A stretch of DNA of 64,000 nucleotides, taken from assembly GCA_947173495.1 (NCBI GenBank), contig CAMWFQ010000008.1, forward strand, positions 62,001 through 126,000. The letters are read 5' to 3'. This stretch comes from an uncultured Lachnospiraceae bacterium (GTDB taxonomy: Bacteria; Bacillota; Clostridia; Lachnospirales; Lachnospiraceae). Below the pieces are notes generated by a model. It had not been told where the DNA came from. It did no database searches and was given only the letters and a program-made list of their open reading frames with translations. This document shows positions 8,995-15,919 of this stretch, piece by piece. The translations under genes and the position numbers were made by a program. Within the stretch, counting starts at the first letter, position 1; every line of letters starts with the position of its first letter.

Positions 8995-10419
8995 TCAGTC
9001 TTCATTTTCATCCTCATCCAGAGGAAGGGAGAAAATAAACTCAGATCCGACCCCTTCCGTGCTGATGACATTGATGTGCTCTCCGTGAGCATGGATGATT
9101 TCTTTAGTGATAGAAAGGCCCAGGCCGGTGCCCTTTTTATCTCTGCCGCGGGATAAGTCTGATTTGTAAAAGCGGTCCCAGATTAACTTCAGGTCGTCCT
9201 TGGGAATGCCGATTCCGCGGTCTTTTATGGATACGAATACCTTGTTATGCTTTTCGGTGGTCTCGATCTTGATAATGGAGTCGGGATGACTGAATTTGAT
9301 GGCGTTGTCCAGAAGATTGTAGAGTACCTGCTGGATTTTGCCTACATCGGCACTTACAAACAGCTCATCCCCGGTCAGGAGCAGTTCAATGGCAATGGTC
9401 TTGTTTTTGCACGTACCCTCAAAGGAGGCGGCGGTATTGCGTATGATTTTGTTAATATCGAAAACGTTTTTATCCAGAAGCATGCCCTTGGTATTCAGGT
9501 TATTTAATACCAGAAGACTGTTGGTGAGCTTAATCAGTCTCTCCGTTTCGTTTAAAACGATGGTCAGATATTTCTCATTAAGCTCCGGTGGGATAGTTCC
9601 ATCCAGCATCGCCTCCAGATAACCTTTGATAGAGGTTAAGGGAGAGCGGAAGTCGTGAGAAACATTGGCCACAAATTTTTTCTGGTCATCCTCGGAACGG
9701 GCGATCTCATTGGCCATATAGGAAAGGCTTGCTCCCAGATAGCCGATCTCATCTTCGCTGTCGATCTGAAGTTCATAATGCATGTTGCCGGAAGCATACT
9801 GTTCTGTGGCCTCTGTAATTCTGCGAAGAGGCAGGTATACCATTTCCGTAAAAAAGATCAGAATGATCAGAGACAGTAAAAATAGTATGATCAGCATTAA
9901 GTAGGAAATATTTAAAAGGCTGTTGCAGGAGGCGGTGATATTACTGATCGGGTAGTGGATCACGACATAGCCTCTTACTTTGTAGCCGGAGGTGATAGGG
10001 GCAAAGACACTAAGCTGGTTCTGGGTGAAACTGTCAAAAAAGGTTCCCACAGTGTAGTAGGAGCCTTCCGTGACGGTGGGGTCAAAGCCTTCGATGACGG
10101 TTTCATTCTCCACATCCACAGGCGCCTGAGAATCCAAGATCATAAGCCCGGAGGGGTTGATGATCCACAGATTGGCGGACAGGTAGGTGTCCAGAGCGTC
10201 CAGCTGCTTCTTGACGGTGTCCAGAGAGGTCTCATTATTGTACAGATCGGCAGCGTAGGTGTTGGCGATGAGAGTGGCCTCCCGGTAAAGAGCGTCCGCT
10301 TTTTCACGTCGGAGCTGTTCAAAGGTCATATTGCTTACAAAGGTGGCCACCACCACAAATCCAAAGAAGCCGAAGATAAAATAAGCAAGCAGAAATTTTA
10401 AGTAGAGAGTCTTCCTCAT
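8995..10419 (-). CDS. Two-component sensor histidine kinase
   Basis: The 474-residue membrane kinase has a first membrane helix at about residues 7-28, an extracellular sensor of about 135 residues and a second helix near 167-191. A HAMP linker, the HisKA domain with phospho-acceptor His255 (ANVSHDFRSPLTS) and an ATPase domain follow. The N box (LLDNAIKFSHP), G1 (KDRGIGIP) and G2 (GTGLGLSIT) motifs are all present, so it should be active. It is translated from an ATG that overlaps the response-regulator stop by 4 bases. The layout resembles PhoR/ResE-type kinases, but the signal cannot be named. Confidence 0.94.
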   Translation of the reverse strand: MRKTLYLKFLLAYFIFGFFGFVVVATFVSNMTFEQLRREKADALYREATLIANTYAADLYNNETSLDTVKKQLDALDTYLSANLWIINPSGLMILDSQAPVDVENETVIEGFDPTVTEGSYYTVGTFFDSFTQNQLSVFAPITSGYKVRGYVVIHYPISNITASCNSLLNISYLMLIILFLLSLIILIFFTEMVYLPLRRITEATEQYASGNMHYELQIDSEDEIGYLGASLSYMANEIARSEDDQKKFVANVSHDFRSPLTSIKGYLEAMLDGTIPPELNEKYLTIVLNETERLIKLTNSLLVLNNLNTKGMLLDKNVFDINKIIRNTAASFEGTCKNKTIAIELLLTGDELFVSADVGKIQQVLYNLLDNAIKFSHPDSIIKIETTEKHNKVFVSIKDRGIGIPKDDLKLIWDRFYKSDLSRGRDKKGTGLGLSITKEIIHAHGEHINVISTEGVGSEFIFSLPLDEDENED

Positions 10420-11117
10420 TGTCTTACCTCAAATTTGTATCCGATCCCCCAGATGGTGGCGATCCGCCATCCTGCATGGTCGTTTATTTTCTCCCGTAGG
10501 CGCTTGATATGTACGTCCACGGTTCTGGTATCTCCAATGTATTCGTAGCCCCATATCTGGTCAAGAAGCTGTTCTCTTGTAAAGACATGATTGGGTGAGG
10601 AGGCCAGAAAGTACAGAAGCTCCAGCTCTTTGGGGGGCATTTCCACCGTTTTGCCCATATAGATCACAGAGTAATTGGTCTGGTTAATCACAAGATCCGG
10701 ATATTCCACGCATTTGATATCGGAAGCGGCGGAGACAGCGGGGGCGGGTTTATATCTGCGTAAAACGGCCTTTACTCTTGCCACCAGCTCTTTTGAATCG
10801 AAGGGCTTTTCCATGTAATCATCGGCGCCCAGCTCCAGCCCCAGAACCTTATCAAAGATCTCTCCCTTGGCGGAAAGCATGATGATAGGGACAGAGGATT
10901 TGGCGCGGATTTCCCGGCATACCTGATAACCATCGATACCGGGAAGCATTAAATCAAGCAGGATCAGATTAGGGGAAAAGGAATCTGCCAGAAGCAGGGC
11001 GTTTTCTCCATCACCCGCGATCATGGTTTCAAAGCATTCCTTTGTCAGATACAGGGAGATCAGTTCAGCAATATTACTGTCATCATCCACAATTAAAATT
11101 TTCTGTCTGTTTACCAT
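10416..11117 (-). CDS. OmpR/PhoB family response regulator
   Basis: The 233-residue product has a receiver domain with acidic residues ILIVDDD, phospho-acceptor Asp55 (LILLDLMLPG) and the conserved lysine in EKPFDSKEL. A winged-helix DNA-binding domain follows (TREQLLDQIWGYEYIGDTRTVDVHIKRLREK). The frame is open up to 11294, but the upstream part is IS110 non-coding sequence. ATG 11117, behind GAGTGAGG, gives the family N-terminus VNRQKILIVDDD. A TATAAT hexamer lies about 12 bp upstream on the minus strand. The IS110 copy inserted close upstream has probably separated or replaced the original promoter. Confidence 0.94.
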   Translation of the reverse strand: MVNRQKILIVDDDSNIAELISLYLTKECFETMIAGDGENALLLADSFSPNLILLDLMLPGIDGYQVCREIRAKSSVPIIMLSAKGEIFDKVLGLELGADDYMEKPFDSKELVARVKAVLRRYKPAPAVSAASDIKCVEYPDLVINQTNYSVIYMGKTVEMPPKELELLYFLASSPNHVFTREQLLDQIWGYEYIGDTRTVDVHIKRLREKINDHAGWRIATIWGIGYKFEVRQ

Positions 11118-11149
11118 TGATAACCTCACTCGTATTATAAAGTAGTAGT

Positions 11150-11400
11150 GTTTATAGACCCTCTCCAAGGTCTTAATACTATTTCCATCATAGCCTCTCT
11201 TTACCTTTTCTATCGGTATGGCTATGATATATAAGATGCTGTGGACTGGTGTTACCTCGCTACCACTTGATGGTTTCAGAAAGTGTCCAGCCACAGTCTC
11301 TTTGCTTGATTGTTAATCAGTTAGATACCGCATGACGGTTTATTTTGAACGAGTTCACAACTGCAAAGAGCATCTGTGGTTCTAAAACAGTGTCAAATAT
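11150..11400 (+). ncRNA. Candidate IS110 bridge RNA region
   Basis: IS110-group elements encode a bridge RNA in the non-coding end upstream of the transposase. Here that end contains a perfect 9-bp stem ATCATAGCC/GGCTATGAT (11187-11195 with 11220-11228). A second stem-loop, CTGTGG-A-CTGG with CCAGCCACAG (11239-11249 with 11287-11296), has a 37-nt loop. A third stem, CTCTTTGC/GCAAAGAG (11298-11305 with 11363-11370), has a 57-nt loop. CCACAG at 11291-11296 can alternatively pair with CTGTGG at 11374-11379, extending the third stem. Pairings are read from sequence; the bridge-RNA role follows from the family. Confidence 0.6.
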
Positions 11401-11418
11401 ATACAAAGGAGATTTGCC

Positions 11419-12594
11419 ATGATTTACATTGGTATTGATGTCGCAAAAGACAAACATGACTGCTTTATCACAAATTCAGAAGGTGAAGCACTTTTTAACG
11501 CATTTACCATTCCAAACAATGCAGATGGATTCAATAACCTCTATCAAAAGATTTCTTCCCTGACTAAGGATTTTTCTAACGTAAAAGTAGGGCTGGAAGC
11601 CACCGGACACTACAATTACAATCTGTTAGGATTTCTCATTGATAAAGGTCTCCCCACCTTTGTCATCAACCCTTTACATACCAACCTGTTCCGTAAAAGT
11701 CTCAGCCTCAGACAGACGAAAACAGATAAAGTGGATGCCCATACGATTGCTCTTATGATGATGTCCGGAGTAAACTTACAGTCCTACTCAGACACATCTT
11801 ATCACAACGAGGAACTTAAGTCATTAACCAGATACAGATTTGATAAGGTAAAGGAACGGGCGAAACTGAAAACTTCTGTCTCCCGGCTCGTCAACATCCT
11901 TTTCCCTGAACTGGAAAAACTTGTACCTACACTCCATATGGTTTCTGTCTATTCGCTCCTCGCCGAACTTCCGTCCTCGGCCCAGATTTCCTCCTGCCAT
12001 TTAACACATCTCACTAAGCTGTTAGAGACTGCTTCTAAAGGACGCTATGGCAGGGAAAAAGCTATAGAGATCCGAAATGCTGCCAGACGGTCTATCGGAT
12101 CAAGTATGCCCGCTAAATCTCTTGAATTAAAGCATACAATTAAGCTTATTCAGGAACTAAGTTCAGAGATTGAAGAAATAGAAATCTCCATCAAATCCAT
12201 TATGGATGACATTCACTCCCCAATCCTCTCTATCCCTGGTATCAACTACCGGATGGGCGCAATGATCATCGCTGAGATCGGAGACTTCAACCGGTTTAGT
12301 TCCCCTGATAAGATCCTTGCTTATGCAGGACTTTCGCCTTCTACCTATCAATCAGGGCAGCTTGACAGCAGTTATTCCCACATGGAAAAGCGTGGCTCCA
12401 GGTATCTGCGCTATGCGTTATTTAATGCCACAAAATTTGTCTGCATATGGGACAATACCTTTGCGGCTTACCTTGCTAAGAAACGTGCGGAAGGGAAACA
12501 TTACAATGTTGCCATATCCCATGCCGCCAAGAAACTGGTGCGGGTTATTTACCAGATGGAAAAAACGGGACAATCTTATAAGCGAATGGCATAG
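11419..12594 (+). CDS. IS110 family transposase (DEDD recombinase)
   Basis: The 391-residue recombinase is complete and uninterrupted. The N-terminal RuvC-like DEDD domain shows the first Asp in YIGIDVAKDKHD, the Glu in VGLEATGHYN and the Asp pair in KTDKVDAHTIA. The C-terminal Transposase_20 domain carries SIPGINYRMGAMIIAEIGDF and the segment STYQSGQLDSS with the family's catalytic serine region. These proteins act with a bridge RNA to join element and target. ATG 11419 follows AAAGGAGATTTGCC. All expected catalytic residues are present, so the element may be active. Confidence 0.95.
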   Translation: MIYIGIDVAKDKHDCFITNSEGEALFNAFTIPNNADGFNNLYQKISSLTKDFSNVKVGLEATGHYNYNLLGFLIDKGLPTFVINPLHTNLFRKSLSLRQTKTDKVDAHTIALMMMSGVNLQSYSDTSYHNEELKSLTRYRFDKVKERAKLKTSVSRLVNILFPELEKLVPTLHMVSVYSLLAELPSSAQISSCHLTHLTKLLETASKGRYGREKAIEIRNAARRSIGSSMPAKSLELKHTIKLIQELSSEIEEIEISIKSIMDDIHSPILSIPGINYRMGAMIIAEIGDFNRFSSPDKILAYAGLSPSTYQSGQLDSSYSHMEKRGSRYLRYALFNATKFVCIWDNTFAAYLAKKRAEGKHYNVAISHAAKKLVRVIYQMEKTGQSYKRMA

Positions 12595-12618
12595 GCTCTA
12601 ACCTCATATCCCCTTTTT

Positions 12619-12638
12619 GAGCATCGTAAATGATGCTC
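12619..12638 (+). other. Short hairpin at the IS110 right end
   Basis: GAGCATC (12619-12625) pairs with GATGCTC (12632-12638) around a 6-nt loop, preceded by a run of five T. It is probably a subterminal structure of the insertion sequence. Confidence 0.5.
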
Positions 12639-12665
12639 TATTTGTCATGCAGTTTTCAAGGTACT

Positions 12666-12689
12666 AAGAATCGTTTTTCGATTCTTTTA
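12666..12689 (+). terminator. Terminator downstream of the IS110 transposase
   Basis: AAGAATCG (12666-12673) pairs perfectly with CGATTCTT (12679-12686) around five T, followed by TTAT. It would stop plus-strand transcripts before they run antisense into mutS2. Confidence 0.7.
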
Positions 12690-12789
12690 TATCTGAAATG
12701 CATTCCTGCAATTCATTCATAAATTTTCATTTTAGGTCTTGACTTTTAATAGTTAGACTTTCATTCTGCACAGAGATCAGAGCAGATCT

Positions 12790-15186
12790 TTATTCTTTAA
12801 ATACCACAATTGTGACACCTGAATCACCTTCTCCGTATTCTCCCAGGCGATAGGACTTCACATATTTTATCCGTTTTAAGTGGCTGTGAACGGCGCTTCT
12901 GAGAGCGCCTGTTCCTTTGCCGTGAACTACCCTTACAGAAGAGAGATGGGCCAGGTAGGCGTCATCCAGATACTTATCCAGCTCCGAAAGGGCTTCGTCT
13001 ACCGTACGTCCCAGAAGATTGATCTCTGAGGAAATATGCATGGCCTTTGACATTTTAACCTTTCCGGTGTGGCCGGCGCGGGGTAAGGAATCCTTTTGAG
13101 GAGAAGTCTCCGGACGGACCATAACCAGATCCTTTACATTTGCCTGAGAGCGCAGGATTCCGCACTGGATAAAAAGATTGCCTCTGTGGTCAGGGAGAGT
13201 GCTGACGGTACCGCTGAGTCCCATGGAGAGGATCTTTACGTGATCGCCGACTTTCAGCTGCTCCGGTTTTGGTCTGGCCTCCGATTTGGTTTCTGTGGAT
13301 TTTAAAGCCAGTTTATCATTTTTCTTCCCGATCTCCCCTCTCAGACGTTCACGCGTTTTTTCAAGCTCTTTTAAAGAAGCGCCGGGGCCGGCCTTCTGAT
13401 AGACGCGGATGGTCTCGTCCGCCACATCTTTGGCCTCCTGCAGAATATCCCTTGCTTCTTCATGGGCTTTTCGCAGAATACGGTCTCTTGCATTATCTAT
13501 TTTTTCGTTTTTAGCCTGTAGCTTTTCTTTCAATGCCACAATTTCTTCTTTATAGGCAGTGATTTCCAGCTGTTCCTTTTCGATAGTGAGGCGGCTTTCC
13601 TCCAGATCTGTGAGAAGGTCTTCAAAACTTTTATCTTCTGTGGAAATCTGTGCCCTTGCCGCGTCAATGATATAGTCCGGCAGTCCAAGTTTGGAAGAAA
13701 TAGCAAAGGCGTTGCTCTTACCGGGAATTCCGATGAGCAGACGGTAAGTGGGCGCCAGGGTCTCCACATTAAACTCACAGCAGGCATTCTCCACAAAATC
13801 GGTGGAGAGGGCATAAACCTTAAGCTCACTGTAGTGGGTAGTTGCCACTGTCCGGATCCCACGGGTGTGGAGATGATCCAGAATGGCAATGGCCAGGGCA
13901 GCGCCTTCCGTAGGGTCTGTCCCGGCTCCCAGTTCATCAAACAGACAGAGAGAATGCTCATCCGCGTGTTTCAGGATGGAAACAATGGTGGTCATATGGG
14001 AGGAAAAGGTACTAAGACTCTGTTCGATGCTCTGTTCATCGCCGATATCAGCGAAGACCTCTGTGAAAACAGAAAGCTCGGAGCGATCCAGGGCAGGGAT
14101 ATGAAGCCCCGCCTGACCCATAAGAACGAAAAGCCCCAGAGTTTTTAAAGAAACGGTTTTGCCGCCGGTATTTGGCCCGGTCACGACCAGAAGGTCAAAA
14201 TCTTTTCCCAGATGGATGTCGATGGGGACCACTGTTTTGGGAGAAAGCAGCGGGTGACGTCCCTTACGGATATGGATCGTACGTTCCGAATTAAAAAGCG
14301 GACGGGTGGCGTTTTCGTCCATGGCAAGGGAGGCCTTTGCAAAAACAAAGTCCAGGAAAGTCATGATACGCTGGTTTTCCGCGATTTCCGGAATATGTCC
14401 GGCGGCCTGTCCGCTTAAGTCTGCCAGAACGGCCTCGATCTCTTCCTTTTCTTTCAGGGCAAGCTCCCGCAGCTGATTATTCAGGCTTACTACTGCCGCA
14501 GGCTCAATAAAAAAGGTGGAGCCTGTTGAAGACTGGTCATGGATCATACCGGGCACCTGATTCTTATATTCGGCCTTGACAGGAATACAGTACCGGTTGT
14601 CACGCATGGTGACCACCGCATCCTGCAGATAGCTCCGGCAGGATCCGTTTACCATGGAATTTAACTGAGCATGGATCTTGTCCCCGGTGATGGCGATGGA
14701 ACGCCGCACATGCTTCAGTCCCGGACTGGCATCGTCGGCAATTTCTTCTTCGGATAGAATGCAGCGGTTAATTTCAGCTGCAAGCTGGGTTAAGGGCTCT
14801 AAGGTCTGAAAGAAAGGCGTTAAAGAGGTTTCCATCTCCTCCTCTTTGGGACCCCGGCCATAGGATTTGATTCGGCCGACATTATCCAGAAGCCCTGCAA
14901 TTTTTAAAAGCTCGGGAGCAGACAGGGTGCTTCCCACCTCCAGAGAACGCATAGACAGGGATACATCCCGGTTTCCGCCGAAGGAAGTAGATCCCCTGGC
15001 AAAAAGCATGGACAGAGCGTCGGCAGTCTGCTGCTGGGCGGAATTTATGGCGGAGAGATCTGTGGACGGCTTCAGGTCCCGGCACATATTCCGGCCGGGC
15101 GCCGAGGTGGCTTTCTCACAGAGCAGGCTTATAATTTTGGTGTATTCTAAAGTGTGAAGTACTTTTTCATTCATAACAGTGATCAT
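12790..15186 (-). CDS. mutS2: Endonuclease MutS2
   Basis: The 798-residue MutS homologue lacks the mismatch-reading N-terminal domain. In Firmicutes MutS2 acts in limiting homologous recombination and in rescue of collided ribosomes. The core and clamp domains precede an ABC-type ATPase with Walker A (VTGPNTGGKTVSLKT) and Walker B/D-loop (CLFDELGAGTDPTEGAALA). A long coiled coil and a C-terminal Smr nuclease domain follow (INLLGRTVDEAL, VHGKGTGAL). Family alignment favours MNEKVLHTLEY, four codons in at 15174, as the true start; the first ATG at 15186 is only one base from GGAAAGG. Confidence 0.95.
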   Translation of the reverse strand: MITVMNEKVLHTLEYTKIISLLCEKATSAPGRNMCRDLKPSTDLSAINSAQQQTADALSMLFARGSTSFGGNRDVSLSMRSLEVGSTLSAPELLKIAGLLDNVGRIKSYGRGPKEEEMETSLTPFFQTLEPLTQLAAEINRCILSEEEIADDASPGLKHVRRSIAITGDKIHAQLNSMVNGSCRSYLQDAVVTMRDNRYCIPVKAEYKNQVPGMIHDQSSTGSTFFIEPAAVVSLNNQLRELALKEKEEIEAVLADLSGQAAGHIPEIAENQRIMTFLDFVFAKASLAMDENATRPLFNSERTIHIRKGRHPLLSPKTVVPIDIHLGKDFDLLVVTGPNTGGKTVSLKTLGLFVLMGQAGLHIPALDRSELSVFTEVFADIGDEQSIEQSLSTFSSHMTTIVSILKHADEHSLCLFDELGAGTDPTEGAALAIAILDHLHTRGIRTVATTHYSELKVYALSTDFVENACCEFNVETLAPTYRLLIGIPGKSNAFAISSKLGLPDYIIDAARAQISTEDKSFEDLLTDLEESRLTIEKEQLEITAYKEEIVALKEKLQAKNEKIDNARDRILRKAHEEARDILQEAKDVADETIRVYQKAGPGASLKELEKTRERLRGEIGKKNDKLALKSTETKSEARPKPEQLKVGDHVKILSMGLSGTVSTLPDHRGNLFIQCGILRSQANVKDLVMVRPETSPQKDSLPRAGHTGKVKMSKAMHISSEINLLGRTVDEALSELDKYLDDAYLAHLSSVRVVHGKGTGALRSAVHSHLKRIKYVKSYRLGEYGEGDSGVTIVVFKE

Positions 15187-15312
15187 ACCTTTCCGGTAAC
15201 TGACAGGCTGACAGCCGCTGCGGGGTTACTGACTTATTGTAACATACTTTTGGAAAGGACACTAGAGAGAGAATGTTTTGCGTTTCTATACGGCAGGGTG
15301 CCGTCACTGTTC

Positions 15313-15352
15313 ACGGATCAGGAATGCGCTCAGGCTGCGCATTCCGTGAGAA
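15313..15352 (+). repeat. Hairpin repeat of the TGCGC/GCGCA type, copy 1
   Basis: GGAATGCGC (15321-15329) pairs perfectly with GCGCATTCC (15337-15345) around a 7-nt loop and is followed by GTGAGAA. The same hairpin-plus-CGTGAGAA layout, with a different stem sequence, occurs near 18.13 kb. No T tract follows, so it is not a simple terminator. The rest of the 340-bp gap between mutS2 and blaI holds the blaI promoter and operators, and nothing else I can assign. Confidence 0.55.
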
Positions 15353-15462
15353 CTTGATGCAGATGTGAGGAAAATACCGCCCCGAATTGTTGCTATGAGC
15401 GGCCCCAGGCCGTGAAAAGTAACGAATAGTTACAGAGGCGGGAAAAAGTGATCCGAAAACAG

Positions 15463-15491
15463 TTGACAAAATGTGTCTACAGGTGTAAACT
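15463..15491 (+). promoter_or_regulatory. blaI-blaR promoter
   Basis: TTGACA (15463-15468) and TAAACT (15486-15491) are separated by 17 bp. The spacer contains TGTGTCTAC, a half-site of the operator that follows. Confidence 0.85.
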
Positions 15492-15516
15492 TTATGTGTC
15501 TACAAAAGTAGACACA
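15472..15516 (+). promoter_or_regulatory. BlaI-type operators
   Basis: TGTGTCTAC occurs between the -35 and -10 (15472-15480) and again at 15495-15503. The second copy forms a perfect 9-bp inverted repeat with GTAGACACA (15508-15516), which abuts the Shine-Dalgarno sequence of blaI. Dyads with TACA/TGTA-type halves are the known binding sites of BlaI/MecI repressors, so autorepression is expected. Confidence 0.8.
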
Positions 15517-15526
15517 GGAGGCGGAC

Positions 15527-15919
15527 ATGAATAAAAAAATAACAATTTCAGACGCTGAGCTGAAAATACTGGAAACTTTATGGGCGGCAGAACAGCCGCT
15601 GAATGCGGCTCAGATCCGCAGTATTCTCAGTGAAAATGAGAACTGGGAGAGGACAACGGTCCTTACGCTGATTCAGAGACTGTTAAAGAAGGGTATGCTG
15701 TCTCAGGAGAAAAGGGAGGTGTACTATTATGCTCCCTGTATCAAAAGAGAGGAATATGTGGAAGAGGAGACGAAGAATTTCGTAAAAAAGTTTTATAAGG
15801 GAAGCTCCCGGAATCTGGCGGCTGCGCTGATGGACAGCGAAGCCTTAACCAGGGAGGATATTGAAGAGCTGAGAAACTATTTTAATCAGAATTATAAGGG
15901 AGCATCACGGAGGATATGA
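15527..15919 (+). CDS. blaI: BlaI/MecI/CopY family transcriptional repressor
   Basis: The 130-residue winged-helix repressor matches the usual length. The DNA-binding domain spans about residues 5-75 (ISDAELKILETLWAAEQPL, then TTVLTLIQRLLKKGML), and a short C-terminal dimerisation helix pair follows. BlaI-type repressors are cleaved when the partner membrane metalloprotease is triggered. The gene sits behind an operator dyad and overlaps the blaR1-type gene by 4 bases, the standard regulatory pair. No beta-lactamase or penicillin-binding protein gene lies nearby, so the controlled target is elsewhere or is the pair itself. Confidence 0.93.
   Translation: MNKKITISDAELKILETLWAAEQPLNAAQIRSILSENENWERTTVLTLIQRLLKKGMLSQEKREVYYYAPCIKREEYVEEETKNFVKKFYKGSSRNLAAALMDSEALTREDIEELRNYFNQNYKGASRRI

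Larger units (their letters stand above)
11150..12690 (+). mobile_element. IS110-family insertion sequence (ends approximate)
   Basis: One DEDD transposase gene is preceded by about 300 bp of structured non-coding sequence and followed by about 100 bp containing two short hairpins. IS110 elements lack terminal inverted repeats and make little or no target duplication, so exact ends cannot be fixed without an empty site; the limits given are estimates. The element lies between the response-regulator start (11117, minus strand) and the mutS2 stop (12790, minus strand), so it breaks no coding sequence. Confidence 0.85.

Noticed and set aside
8945-9088. 47-codon plus-strand frame behind AAGGAGG, antisense to the kinase 3' end
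   Set aside because: The Shine-Dalgarno-like sequence is better explained as the complementary arm of the SIMPL leader. The peptide is low-complexity antisense sequence. It is kept only as an alternative in the findings.
11118-11294. N-terminal extension of the response regulator by 59 residues
   Set aside because: The extension is translated IS110 non-coding sequence. ATG 11117 has its own Shine-Dalgarno sequence and gives the family N-terminus.
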